Shown piece after piece: positions 35,901-49,400 of a stretch of 64,000 nt of DNA. Numbering within the stretch: position 1 is the stretch's first letter; every line of letters begins with the position of its first letter. The position numbers and the translations under genes are program-made. The notes under the pieces were generated by a model. That model was not told the origin of the DNA and searched no databases. It saw only the letters and a list, made by a program, of their open reading frames with translations. The stretch spans positions 6,333,501 through 6,397,500 of the forward strand of contig BSDZ01000078.1 in assembly GCA_030268105.1 (NCBI GenBank). The letters run 5' to 3'. Source of the DNA: Volvox africanus. Taxonomy: Eukaryota > Chlorophyta > Chlorophyceae > Chlamydomonadales > Volvocaceae.

Positions 35901-38900
35901 ATAATCTCCTCTATCGGCCGAGCCTCATTGTAGATTGCCTGCGAGACAAGCCAAACCGGGTGGCACGAAAACAGCGCAGACGATGTCAACAAGCTCGCAG
36001 GCACTACAGGAAGGCACGGGCTATCATGAGAACAGTCCCAACCTGGCAGTTATGTGCGAGATGCACCTTACGACTGCTTCCCACCTGGAAATAGCTGTTG
36101 GCCTCCTCCTCAACGTCGCTAGCGAACGTTTCTTGAGTTGACACCGTCGTGATGTGTGCTGAAAGAGACGGAAACTGCTTTGCCAGATTGGCTTGTACTG
36201 CCTGCAGCCACCGTGCATACGTATGCGCATTGCCTTTAACTTTTGCCAATAGCTTTGTTGGGTAGCAGGTGACAGTTTATGGCTAATCGGTGAAATAGAA
36301 CACAGGAAACAAATCCGTTTTCTAGTACGTTGAGATGCCATATCCAGAGGACACCGCGAATCCGCGGGACCTTGACGTTTCACATATACGACAGTCGAAA
36401 GATACAACGATATACCTGAAGCTCTCGCAACATTTCGACCGGAAGCCCTTGCGCTGAGGCCTGCAAGACCTTAAGGAAGGCGCGTGCAGCGTCCGCGTTC
36501 AATGGTGCCCCGCGATTTACGTCCGCCCCGGCGCTGGGTACACCAGGTGCACCGTCTACTGCCGCACTGCCAGGCGGATCGGACGTCTTATCCACGACAT
36601 ACCGCAGTATGCTGGGTATGGCGGTCATAGAATCGCGAGTGCAGTAGTCTGACAGCCATGCCTCCAGGTTAATCAAGCCGGCGCCACTCGCAAAGGCAGC
36701 GAGCTCAAGTGCAAATGCTATAGGCGTCGAAGCCAGTACCTGTGAAAGGCCCATAGGAGAAGACTTATTGCTGGAACGCTGGGCGAGCTCCATCCTGGCA
36801 TTGAAACAACGAGCCCGCAGGAGCGCTATCAAATCCATCCATTAACAAATATTTTGGCCGCACACCTTCGTCTACGAGCGCTGAACACACCCTTCCCATA
36901 TTCATGCTCGTACTTGTGTCCACTGAGCTTTTTAAATTTGTGAACTCCCTTTCGGGAGGCTTACCTGGGGCAGCACACCGAGGTCTGCGCACACTTTAGC
37001 AATACGGGGCGTCATATGGGCAGGGTCCTGCGCATAGAGCTCAATCAGCAAGTCCAATAACACGGCTGGAGGCGCTGATGACCACACGCGCGTCAGCACA
37101 TCGCGGCTGCGTTTTCCATTTACGGTGCCGGCTCCTGCTGCCGCAACGGCCACATGCTGAGGCAGCAGCGCTGCAAAAACATCCCGCTGGAGCAGATTCC
37201 AGTCTGTACGCGTTTCCGCAATGGTAATTAGCAAGAGATCCGGACACGTCGAGGCGGGAAATTGCAAAACATCCCGTGCTGGGACAACCAGCCCTGCACT
37301 CTCCATCAACACACACAGGGCCTGCAAAGCAGTTCAGCACAAGAGGGGTACAACTTAAATTCTCAAAGGGGCTTTCTACTCCCTGCTTCGGAAAAGGGCC
37401 ATTTATGAGAACCCCAACTTCACCACCGGACTAACGCGAGACAAGCCATACTGCGAAGTACTAGACCTACTTTCAGATCTGTTGACATACTGCCAAACAA
37501 TCGCAGGATACTTAGCTTAGCCCGCTCCGTAACCAGGGACCTTTGTCAGCAAAGGGGCCATATATATTTTGCAAAAACCTAATGCAGAGGGGTCCGTGGG
37601 GATGCACTATGACTAGGGGCGTTGGAGTCTCACTGACCAAGCAAAGGCAAGGGTATTATGCCAAATGACCTAAACGGAAGGGTGATGTTATGCCAAAACC
37701 GTCCGTCGGCACGCGCCGCAGCTGGCAACCAGACGCTAACCATCAAGGACGGAGACACTACAACTACCGCAGATGTGCAGGACTACGTAGGTGCGGCAAA
37801 ACTAGAGCATAAATCCCCTACAGTTATTGGGTGATTGGCCATGTGCAAAAGGAATGCACACCTGCAAAAGATCGACCGATGCCCAGGCTCGGTTTGGACT
37901 CAGCGCCGCCACGTCCATGCCTTCTAGGGGCGTTACTAAACGCTTCGAGCTTTCAAAGCTGAACGTGTCCGGCGACGCCATCGACGCGGCCTTCAAGAAC
38001 GACAACTGACATGCCGGGTGCTTCCAGATGCGAGTTACAGCTGCCACCGGCAGCTGCTCCCCTGCGCCGCGGTGGAACGCTGAAGCCAATAACGTGAAGG
38101 CGGCCCCGTCGGGCAGCAGCGCCCGGTCACAGTCTAAGAACTCAGCCACCTTGGCCCAGTTGAGCCTGTTGGGCTGCCCAGGTGGATGAGACTTGAGGCA
38201 GTCCACCACTAACGGCCAGTTCCATGTAGCCAGAGCGACCGACCTTGGCGGGGGAGAACCCAGGTTAAACGTGACCCATAGAGAGAACTGCAGTCCAGGC
38301 TCCGGCTCCTTTAGCCCTGTATGCGTCCGTGCCATCATGAGGAGCACATCGGCAACGCTGTCCTCTGAGGGTGGTTCAGGCACTTGCCGCAGAAGGGCCT
38401 TAAAACAGGCTTCATCTGCTGTCACGCCGTAACCGACCTCCTGCATAAGCGCCGCAAGGCTGCCATGATACCCGTCCAAGACATTCTGTGCTGCAGGAGC
38501 GCCAGGGCCCGCAGCAGCCATAGTGGACAAGCTGTCGGAAACAAAGGCCGAAACAACGTCGATCAGAGGATCTACCAATGATGCGTGAGGGTTTAGCAGA
38601 GCTGCGTGCACGGGGGATCCACGAGCTGCAGAGCCCTCAGCGATCTGCTGTGCAAGAGTGGCTAATTCGCCTAGCTGCGACCGCTCAGCCGCCAGTAACG
38701 CCGTAAATCTTGGAAGCAACGCTGATGATAATCGGACTAAAGCCGCCTGCGGGTTACAAAGTGCCGCTCGAACAACAACAAGACCTGCGGAGGTGCCGGC
38801 GAACGCGCACATTTTCCGTGAACGAGAAGAGGTGCAACCTCTGCGCACGAGGCGCCCATGCATTGATTGGGCATTGCATCAGTATTAATAAGATGGACAT

Positions 38901-39440
38901 GCATATAGTAGGCATACCTAAACCAACCCAAACAAATAGCCGATCTAAAGAGATTGTTCGGGCTCTTACCTTGCTGATTGGAAGCGGGCCCTGGAAGATT
39001 GTACGCTGTCAATCCAAGACGGAGAAGCTCCGCGGGAGAGGACAGGCCCAAGACCGCCGCAAGGTCAAGAAAAAAGTTCGCGTCCCCGGAAACGCAGACT
39101 GAGAAGGCCTGAAATAAGAGCGTTCCAAACGCTAGTGATTTTGATATGAAACAGTATGCTAGGTTGGCAAGTCCCTTTAGGGCTCCAAGTATGTCAGGAT
39201 TGCTGGGGCCACCAGCGATGGCGCTCGTCGACGCGTGAAGAAGTAGGACGGCTGCGAAATCCCCAGAAACTGACAATAACTGAGGCAAAAGAGCATACCT
39301 ACGTTAGCGCGTGGCCGGGACAATCTACGCGCTAGAGGCGGGGGAGCGGAACTAACCTGCTCTGCAATTTGCTGCGTAGGGTTCGCCACTAGGCCCTGTA
39401 TCGTCTCGAATAACGCCTCCACGAAGGGCAGAGGCCCCAT
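26990..39440 (-). CDS. CNOT1: CCR4-NOT complex scaffold subunit 1 (NOT1/CNOT1)
   Basis: Twenty-six exons (minus), all phase-consistent, total 7707 bases (2568 residues): 39440-39357, 39279-38970, 38784-37862, 37321-36965, 36739-36416, 36252-36085, 35938-35855, 35769-35557, 35362-34759, 34645-34480, 34297-34168, 33936-33838, 33678-33388, 33175-32237, 32060-31926, 31687-31349, 31231-30986, 30796-30446, 30273-30121, 29954-29805, 29644-29370, 29231-28725, 28551-28422, 28142-27864, 27640-27348 and 27146-26990. Landmarks are ALMQEVGYG and MMARTHTGL (N-terminal HEAT region), [20 protein letters not shown] and [12 protein letters not shown] (about 755-815), a CAF1-binding MIF4G domain ([10 protein letters not shown] to [12 protein letters not shown], about 1078-1251), the CNOT9-binding DUF3819 domain (about 1455-1564), and the C-terminal NOT domain ending [20 protein letters not shown] then APEIENLF. 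The protein scaffolds deadenylases CAF1/CCR4 and NOT2/3. Translation starts at the first ATG after an in-frame stop. The intron after 33838 begins GC. Confidence 0.96.
27664..27697. repeat. Perfect 15-base-pair hairpin inside a CNOT1 intron
   Basis: CGTAGGTAAACGGAT at 27664-27678 is followed by a four-base loop (CTTT) and its exact complement at 27683-27697. It lies in the intron between exons 24 and 25, about 23 bases from the 3' splice site of the minus-strand transcript, where branchpoint and polypyrimidine signals would normally sit. Confidence 0.95.
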
Positions 39441-42400
39441 TCCTGCGCCATCCTGCCGTCCTACCTAACATAGCCTCAGACCCTCGCTGGGAAGACCCTC
39501 TCTTGACTGGGCCTCACTGCCGTACAGGCTGCCCGACTTTGCCCGATGAGCTTGACCAACTTTACTTCCAATCGGCATGGCTTTGCCAAAGTGCTTTGCG
39601 AGCCATGTTATGTTTTTTCTATGCGTAGCTGACCATAACCGCGTTGCCCTGTGCAAGTAGCACGAAGAAAGGAGTTATTGAATTAATATGTCAGATTAAG
39701 TTTTGAGACAGGAAAATAGCATATCACCAGTGAACAAGCCAAGTATTAGCGCAACAAGTTCGCTGTTAACCTTAAATCCTAAATCGTTAAGCTTTGGATG
39801 GATATTTCCCTTATAATATTAATCTGTATGTGTTTGTGACTATCCACTGTTTTGTTAAAAACATCACTGCTGTTAGTGTCTGTCTGAAATATCCGAACTC
39901 TCTCCCCCACGCTTTGCCGAGCCAAATGCAAACCATTACTCCTCGAAAGCACACGGCGATGTACATGCTATGCTTTTTGCGCAAATCTAACTGACGCAGC
40001 AAATCTTTTAGAGCACAGCAAGGCGGTATCTTCAAAGCATGTAGAAACCAACCCGTGGACGGCTCGTACGTGCGCCATGCAGCTCTATGGGGTAATTCCT
40101 TGCAGCGTGGGGCAGCCACGTTGTGCCGCATATCGGGCTGAGCAACTCGGGATTCAGCTGTAGCCTGAAAACCTATGGCAGCAATCTGTTTCAAAGGCAT
40201 GCTTGTACGACTCAGTGCGGCTGGATTTTTTGGCGTTTTTAATGATATCCCTTGTAGAGCTGGGAACCATAGGTCGTCCCATACTAGGGGGGGTTCACCG
40301 CGACTTCGCGTTACAACCTTCAGGAAGCCTCTGCACCGGTGAGAGCGACTAAGGAGCCTGAAAGTCATCAGAAGACGACTTTTTAATGGAAAATACGGAG
40401 ATCTTTTTTGAAGTACCCCTATCTCTACTAATTGCTGATGGGTTAACTTAGGACGGAGTTGTAAAGGGTAGCCCTTAACATGCATCCCCACTCCCCGACT
40501 AGCACGTATCAACAAGAATAGCAAGGAGGGTATCAAAGGGCCTCGGATGCGGTTAAGCACCTGGCTATATATATCGTTTTTCTTTTATTTGTATATCCCA
40601 AACGATAATACCGGTAACTAAATGGCATGATTTCTTATCTTGATGCGGTTAAGGGGGTGGTATGGAGATCTAGATGCGACAAAAAAGATTATCTAGATGC
40701 GGCTAAGAAAGCATCTTGACACAGCTGCAAGCGAGATGCCAGCCAGGTATCCCCTCTCCAGAATGCGTGATATGCCGAGTTTGCGATACGTTTCGGACAG
40801 TTTGTGATACCTTCCGGCTTGCTATGGAACACCAAAATCGTGATCAACACCGGTACTTTCTGAATCACCCAATAATCAGTAATCCCGTAATCACGACAAC
40901 CCCAAGTCATCCACACCACAATGTCATGAGGATTAGAGTTGCGGAGGTAAACTGTCAGGGTATCCTCCGCACCTTGACAAGAGAAGTGATCCCTGACCAG
41001 CAAGACCTTCCCCCCTTTCGGGTAAACTGGATTCATATTCTCCTAGCGCACGCCAACCATCCCCTAAGCCAGGTGAACGCAGGTGGCGAGGCCGCATTAC
41101 GCAACGATCCCTCTTAAACCAAGAATTTGACCTTTGTAAGTACGCTATCTACCTGCAATAGAGTTCGCCTCTGTGCAAGTAGCTGCTTGCCTGTCATTTG
41201 TGGCGTCTCAACCTCTCCTCCTAACCACGCTATTCGAGGTAAGGACTAACCGCTGCCGTGTGCATGGGTCCCTGGTGTACAAAAACATGTGGGATGGTGA
41301 AACTTGCGCCTGTGAGACACATCAGCTGCCTAGAAAGGCATCCAACCATGGCTCCTTACAGGTTGCAAGTTTTCAAGTCTCAACAACTGCTCAATCAATA
41401 ACTTGGACGTTTGCAAGACTTCAACAAACTCCAATAAAACGATTAAAAAAAGGTATCGTGCGGTCGTACACATTACCCGCATGCGAGGATATCCACCAGA
41501 AGCGCAGCTTGCAGAGGGGAATTGCTTGAGAATGCCAGGCGCAGAATGCCGGGTGTTCTATTCGGCAACAGTGCGGCTGCTGTCCATACAAATTGACGCG
41601 GCCATCAATCCAGGTAAGTGGAATGCGCCCGAGAGAGGCTGGGGGGTACCTTGTAGTCTGAATGCAATGGAACCAATGACCAAGCTCCACACGTTTGATT
41701 TACTCGTTCGCCAAGCCCAGGGAAAACCCGGAACACTGCCTCTCCCCCTCCTCGTCATCATCCTTTTTCAACTTCCCTCCTCTTGCTCATCTCTCAGTAA
41801 TAATACCACTGCTATAACCACCAGTCCATATCCGGGACCTATTATGGATCCATTTCGGGGATCACTGTTTTTACTACAGGAGTATCTGGATCCATTTTTG
41901 GATCTCTGTCGTTCATCAGTTCAAACTCGCATTTCCCGCTCGCAGGTCCCCAACAGCCCGGTGTAACAAAAGGACTTCGCTAAGTTGGAGGGAACGGATC
42001 CGCGGCTCCTGTGTGAACTTATATTGACCTGCCTCCTTGCAGGAAGTCGGAATGGTCTTTCAGCTTCGTGGAAAAGAAGTCCATCTAACAACAATAGGAA
42101 GAGGAAAAAGTTTCTACCTTCATTTGATAACCATTTTAAACGGATGCCCTGAATAATTTGGGCAAGGCAAGGCAGAACCCAAAAAATATAATAAGGGCAC
42201 CTGCTTCACTGTGGCAATGACACTCCGATATCAGATTGTTTTAGAGGTCGACAGAAACATACAGGAACTAGCTCCGCAACCAACTGGTCCTTATCCATCC
42301 ACAGGCTCTGCCGAACTGACAGATAACCTGACAGAAAGGAGGACATACACACAATCAAAGAGCACAAATACAGGCGTGCAAATTTAGCTTCATAAACATG

Positions 42401-43440
42401 CACGTACGGCGACCGTACAGATAGCCTTGAGGCCTGACCATAACCGCTCGAAAAATTTCCTTGGTTAGGACGTTGCTATCGGGGAATGAGAAGCTACGTA
42501 AAACATCGACGGTTATCTCAAATGTACCGTGGTGGTTGCGTAACCAGGATTTCCAACTGTATAGCTGTGGTTACATGACCTAATTTGACCTAACCACGGG
42601 AAACGGTTGTCTATTTCCCGCCGCAGAGCGAACCCCAACCCTCGCTATTGCACGTACGAGCTGCCACTTCTTCAAGTCAGCCAGAAGTAATTACATGATC
42701 GTCCAGTGCTCCAGTCCTGCAGTACAGTTCCAACTTCCGTACTTTCATTGCATTCGAGCGGTCGTACATAAGCAGAAAGATAAATACACGTATAGGGTAT
42801 GTGCCAGCGTCTGACATTCCCAGCCACTGACCCAACAAAATCCAAGATGCCAAAATCGCGGGTCGCCAAAGCGGATCTTTTTGTCCACATTTTCATTCCT
42901 ACTTCGTTAGCCCAGCTTAGCTCGGCTGTCCTGAAGAGGGCGCTAAGTGACCCGTTGCTCCCAACTGATGTAGCCGAGGCAGCCTCATACCTCCCGAAGC
43001 GTTGTCAACCCAATAAGTGACTGACGACACGCAAACTGTTCCCGCACCAGCTTGCTTCTACTATAACACGTCTACATCCGTACAGCGGTATTCGTCCACA
43101 CCGTGTGAACGCGCCAGCTTACCCTGATCACCCAGGTCACCGCACCTCAGCATCAGCTGAACGATGACGGTTCGGTTCGATCGTCTTTGGTTTCGAATTG
43201 CAGCAAAACCTATTGCGGTACAGAGCACTTCAGACATCATTCAACACTCTCAACAGAAACAACCATGTCCGAATTACGCGAGTCCATTCCTGTGCGTGAG
43301 TCCAGCTGAAGTCAAGGTATTAGAATCCTGGCGCCATAACTCGGCCCGTATAAATCTGTGCCACGATTGCATACGTCTCTTCACCTCACCTCAATACCAC
43401 ACTTTCGTTCACCACTCCACTTGACTTCACCGCTTTTGAG
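39441..43440. other. 4 kb region without a supportable gene
   Basis: This lies between the CNOT1 start and the kinase 3' end. The longest frame is 249 codons on the minus strand (40560-39811). It has mixed composition, no recognised domain and no clear splice support, and I leave it uncalled. Short GATGCGG(T/C)TAAG motifs recur at about 40549, 40643, 40670 and 40692. Plus-strand frames at 41173-41966 are likewise unsupported. The CNOT1 promoter must lie at the left end of this gap. Confidence 0.4.
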
Positions 43441-46400
43441 TCATGAAATGGTGCACAAGCAGCCCCCACTCCTCAGCGGGTCTCTGGTGTCCATGTCCAC
43501 CAGGACACCCGTGTGTTGCATCCGGCGAAGCTCCCGGTGGATCTGAGGAAGCCGCGAAAATGGCAATTGGGGGCGCCGAGGTTCATCATGGGACGGCGGA
43601 CAGGGGCCCGGGAGGGGAGTGCCAATGATTAAGGTAGGTTGTGCAGGCGGATACGCGAAGGGATGAAAACCCAAATGAAAATCATTTACCCATCTCACCG
43701 ACCGCGCACCATCCTGCTCCCGCCCCCGCCCCTGCCCCCGCTTCCGAGGCTCTGCTTACTCAACTCCCCTCACCTCACCTCCACGACTCATTATTTGTGC
43801 GCCTACAGCGCTACCAGCTTTTGTTTATTCGCTATTTCCCCTCTCTACCTCCTCCGCGGCGTCAATCGCACCTGTGAGAAGCTCGGCCGGTCGGCGGGGT
43901 CCTGGGCCCAGCACCGGGCAATGAGCCCCTGAAGCTCCGAAGGCCACCAGCTGGGCAGCGGCTCGCGGGTTCCACTGCAGCGCCGCATGACGTAAGCCAT
44001 GACACCGGCCTCTGCGTCCTGCTCAGCGCTGCGAGTTGTCCCGTCCGGCAAACCCCCAGGTCCCGCCCTGGCACCTCGAGCGGCCGCCGACCCGCCCTGC
44101 TGCTCCAGCTGGAAGGCGTACTCGTTGGCGATCTGTTTGCGGTGGGAAGACAGATATCGGGTCGGAAGAGGCCGTTTGGGGTGTGGCTGGGCCAGGAAAC
44201 GGCTTATGGATAGGGGGGACCTGAGGAAGGCGGCTGGTCGTGGAAAGACTGACATGCCTCGGCTGATGCGTTGACGAAACATCGAATCAAACCGAGTGAG
44301 CAACACCAAGGATCCCAGCTTGGAGTTTGGGTTCTCTTCGTAATCAGGGGCAGAGGGCGGGCGCAGTACCGGGGAATGGACCTGTGCGTGGGGCGGTGGA
44401 GGGTGTTTCTCCCACCATGGGAGGGAGGGTGTTGCCCCCACCATCGTCTGGATCATATACGCACCAAGCCCAATTCGAGTTTGCCCCCTCTCCATCCCTT
44501 CATTTCCTCAATGTCCGTCCTACTCCCTCATCCCCTCTTTCTGTCCCCGTTCTCATCTCCCTCCTTTCTGTCCCCCTTTACAGCGTTAGGTAACTTGTAT
44601 GAGCCCATGTTTCTGTGTCCTGTGAGCCATATGCTGCGCAGCCTGATCTCGGATCCTCCGGTTGCCTCCCTCCTTAAGTTCGTCATTTCCGCACCTTCAT
44701 CGCGAGCAGCTTCCCCGTGAATAGCTCGTAGGCGATGATAGCAAATGAGAACACGTCCACCTGAAATGACAGCATGCATGCGCCATCCGTCCGAGACACA
44801 GTCAGACAGATAGCCAGGCGGACAGGCAGGTAGATAAACAGACGGGGGCCGTTCAGAAACATCGACCGCAGACAGTGAACGGGAGAACCCACTGAGGGCG
44901 GATAAAGAGGGGAAGGGCGGGAGGCAGACTTGAAAAGAAAGGGACGTGAAGGTGTTCACCCGGTCGTCAGGCGGAAGAACCACCGCAAGGCTATGCGGCC
45001 CATCCTGTAAGACGCCGCGCGGCTTAAAGAGACTGGTGATAACATGGCTTGGCTAGCTGCTGGACGTACCTTCTCATTGTAGTTACCGCTGAGCACCAGC
45101 TCCGGAGCCATGTATACAAGGCTTCCCACCTGAGCGAGGGAAAGGTCGAGAGGTCCAGGGATGGGTGGGGGATTTCATGATGATGGAGGCATCTTGCGGC
45201 AGCATAATGCAACAAAGCGCAACAGTCCTCGTGGCGCAGAAATAACCGTCCTAGGCGTCCGTTTGCTCTCTTATTCTCTGCGCGTGTTACAGCTTCCGGC
45301 TATTTCTGCTGACGTGGTAGGTATTGCCCCTATATCGGGATGCTACCTTGAGCGCAACCCCACCTGGCGTGTGGCGTCTGCCATTCGCGCGGCGGCGGAG
45401 GCCACCTTCTCACGCTTGTGAGTCCCCTCCGCATGGCGTTTGCCGGAGGAGGCCGGCAGCGCCGCGGACGCGCAGCTGTGGGACGCCACGGACACCACGG
45501 TGGAGGCGTTCGCGCCTCCCTTGCCATGCGAAGCCGCTGCCGGACTGCCCACGTCCATACTCATTCGGTTATTTTCAGGAACAGTTTTCATGGCGGCTGC
45601 GCGAGTAGCGATGCGGGCACCGGCAGCCGTTTGCATCGCCGTAGGCACTGACACGCCGCTTGTGAATGAAACGAAAGGCAGCTGTTCTTGTTGTTGCGGT
45701 TGCTGTCCTTGCTGCCCCTGCTGGTGCTCTCGTTGCTGCTGTAAGGCTAGGGACATCGACCGCATCACCATCACTGCGGAGGGCATCGATGAGACAGCCT
45801 CACCCGGCAACACCGCGGTGGCGGCACGGACAAACTCGGTGATGGAGAACGGCGCCTCCTGCGCCGCCGCCGGCGGGAAGGCAGCTGTGGCCGGGGCGTT
45901 GCCGTTGCTGCCACCACCGTTGCTGGCACCGCCACCGCCTGCACCTGCCGTTGTGCGGTTCCCTGCTGCAGCCGCCGATGGTGCGGCCATCGCGGCTGAC
46001 TCAAGCGCCATGAGGGCAAGAAGCTTGCGGTGTACACTCTCTTCCAAGCTTGCCGGCGGTACGACGTTTGGGGGAGTCCAGCCCACCGGCTGCTGCCCCT
46101 GCGGCGGTTGTGACTGCAACTGGGCCTTGGGCACGCCGGCGGGGGTAGGCAGAAGCGGTGGTGATGGTGGCGCGCCGCGGGCCCCAGGGCCGTGCACTGC
46201 CGCTGCCGCTGCCGCTGCCGCGGCGACAGAAGCTTCGTTCATCCCCGCCAAATCCGTGGAGCTGTTCCATTTACTGCCGCCGTTCAGCGGCGTGTCATAT
46301 CGTTTGTCGAACGCGAGTAGGTATGGGCGTTCGCGCTCTGTTAGCTTCCCATGCTGTCCGGCGGCGGCGGAAATTCCTAGTTCCGCCGCCGCCTCCGAAC

Positions 46401-49400
46401 CCGCGCGGAGACTATCCCCCGGAGGCAGGCTACCTGCAGGACACGTGCTGGCCCCAGCATCCGCCAGTGCGGCGGCAGCGGCAGCCGCCGACACCAAACC
46501 CGTCACTTCCGTAAATCCATCTGTACAACGAGTGCCGTCGTTGCTGCCATTGCCGCCGATAGCAACCGCAGCAACGAGTTTGTTTGGTGCGACCCGATGC
46601 GGTAAGGCCGCCTCAAGACCGTTGGCGGCTGGGTGGGCGGTTATGTTGGTGACTTGGGCGGTTGGCTCGGTAGGTGCGGCTACCACACCTGCCGTGGCTA
46701 CTGCAACATGGCGAGCGCTAGTGCTGTAGTTGCCCTGGTGGGTGCTTCCGTTGCCGCCACAGATACCATAGCCACCTAGCGGCTGGGTGGTGGCGGTGGC
46801 CGAGGCAGCAGCGTTCCAGTGAGCGGATGTGTCTGCTCCGTGGGGGCACGGGGTAAAACGCATATGCATTTGTGAGCGCGGCCTTCCGTACGCGGTATCC
46901 GTACAAAGCACCAAACCCAATGCTGAGCTGCTGACGAGCTGCTGACGAGGCCAGGAGGTTCGGACGCAATGCGGCGCCCTCACGCGCCCGCCTCAAAGCC
47001 AGGTAACAAAATTATGAACAGAAAGAGGTGCGCGCGCGCGCGTGAGGGATAGGGTCAAAACTGAAGCACCATATGCGAATAGCATGGAGATGGTTGGTTC
47101 CAGAGAAAAAGAGAAAACTTGCCACCCCAGTCCATCCCTCGATTCCCGACGCTCCCTTCCCAGCTCCCACCGCATCCCACACCTGTCCCCCCCCGTTCCT
47201 CCCCCTTAATACAAGGGGCAAGTTCCAGGCATCCCTAAGGGGCTATAAAACCCGTTCGCACACGCTCGGACCTATGAAGGTGTTGCCACCGTAGTACGAC
47301 ATGTCAACGATGCTTCCAGCGTACGTTGAGTAGTCAGCTCGCGAGTTCCCGCCGCGCACCGTTCCCCCCGCGCGAACAGAGCCACCGCTGTACACTCCTC
47401 CTCCGCCGCCGCCGATGCCGATGGTTCCGTTTCCATCTCCTCTGTACACGCTACCTCCCCTGGTGCTCCACTCATTCGTCACGGCGATGAGGACGTCCTC
47501 TGTACGGCTGTATCGGGCCCGTTTGTGCAGGCCGAAGTCCGTGATCTTGGCCTGTCGTGAGATGTGAATGTGTTTGGGGGAAACTTCAAGCTTCAGGGGA
47601 AACCTCAGAGGCTTCAGACATCGAATTTGCCGTCGAAGGACCGTCGAAGGTCTAACGTCGCTGAGCCACCACCAGGAAGGCGGTGGGCGCGGCTGAAGAC
47701 ATATCGGGGAATCACATGCCAAAAATCCCTTGAGCACTGCGCACCGAGCACTGATAGCTCAGGCCAGCTCGGTGTACGGCTCCAACACTCGGCACTCCCC
47801 TCTCCCCTCCACCCCATCCGGACCCCCCGGTGTCATCCCATGTTGTGTTTTCGTATCACCCCTGCCTGCACTCCACTCACCACCCGTCCGTCCACTGGGC
47901 CCCCGGTGAGCATCACGTTTTCGGGCTTCAGGTCGCGGTGGATGACCATGGGGCGACAGGTCTCGTGCAGATAGGCGCAGGCGGCGGCGATATGCATGCA
48001 CCAGCGGAGTGCATCAAGCCGCGAGTAGGCGCGGCTGTGGCTGGTCATCTAGGTTAAAGGGGTGTAATTGAAACATGGCGGGGTCAGAGTAGTGGTGGCG
48101 AGGGTGTGTGTATGCGGGGCACGGGAGGTAGAATGTGTATATGCGGGGTAACACTGTGTGTAGGTCCTGCGCAATGATTGCGCGGGAATTGAAAACACCT
48201 GGGTGAGACGGATATTGAGACGAGCGATCCGTGTATAAGTGGATCAGAAGGAAAGAGGTAATACCGCCGAGGGCGAGGGCGCTTTTCTTTTTAACAAGAT
48301 ATGCCACATATGCCATAGTCAAGCAGTGAGGTGGTGGAGGATTCGAATTGCGGTGGACCCGGGGCGCGTGGTCGGGGTTGAGGGGTGGGCGGTACGTTCT
48401 CTCTGCCGACGGGAAGCAGCTAACCCGCTTAATTCATTTGAGAGGTATGAAAAGAGAAAGGCATCCCCAAAAGATGACTGCGCCTTTGAAAAGCCATGAC
48501 ACCGGAGGCGGCGGCGGGTAGATTGAATGGGTGGGTGGGTGCCAGCAACTTACCGCGGCTATCCAATCGCACCTGTCGCAGCAGCATCATGCGAAGATCG
48601 CCTCCCTGAAGGCCCTCCATGACCACGTAGGCGCTGTTTCGGAGCGACTCCAGGGAAGTCAGGTCGTGAGCGCCCAAGCCGTGGATGGACACAATGTTAC
48701 TGCGAGGGTTGGGGTGGCAGAAGAAAACAACTGGCACAGTGTCGCGCAGAAAACATAATTGGAGCCCTTCTGATGACCCAGTCAGACCCAAAGGAGACGT
48801 GGGTTATATTCGAGCTCCGCTGCTGGAGCGGGGTCACACAGGCAGTAGGTTCAAACTCTTGCACCCGTGGGGAGAGCAGGCCTTGTACGCGCGCGTGACT
48901 GAGGTCGGGAAACTAACACCCCCAGCCCAGCGTGAGGCCACAAGCATGAGCCACCATGAAGGCCGGGCAGTGATCCAAGACAAAGTCTCCATATCTGCTG
49001 ACAAGGCTTTCAGAAGCACTCACAACACAATTCCACAGAATGTAGGATGCTAGGCCGGGGTTGGGAGCAGCTCTCATTCAACAGCCGCCCGCTTCATCCA
49101 AAGTTGGCAACTTACGGGTGGTGGAGCTTGCGGAGGAGGTTAGCCTGTGCGTGTGTGTGTGTGTGTGGAGAGGGTGCAAGGCGGGAAAAGGGAAGGTGGG
49201 AAGGCGAATACACGAGACCTGATACTGCGGTAGAAAAGCTGCCAAAACGTAAAATCTAATCGCGATGCTGGATGATAACGTCTAGCTCCGTCCAAGGTAG
49301 GTAAGGCGAAAACTTTGAACTAGAACTAGGTAACCGCCAAGGCCGCAAATAGAAGCAGAAAATTAAGGGTTGGGTTTTAAAGAAGCTGTAATAATGTCTA

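Noticed and set aside
39811..40560. 249-codon minus-strand frame upstream of CNOT1
   Set aside because: CNOT1 already has a fitting start at 39440, matching the family N-terminus; this frame has no recognisable domain and no splice link.
45440..46729. 429-codon plus-strand frame opposite the kinase insertion exon
   Set aside because: It is the antisense shadow of the Ala/Gly-rich coding exon; the minus frame joins in phase to kinase exons on both sides.
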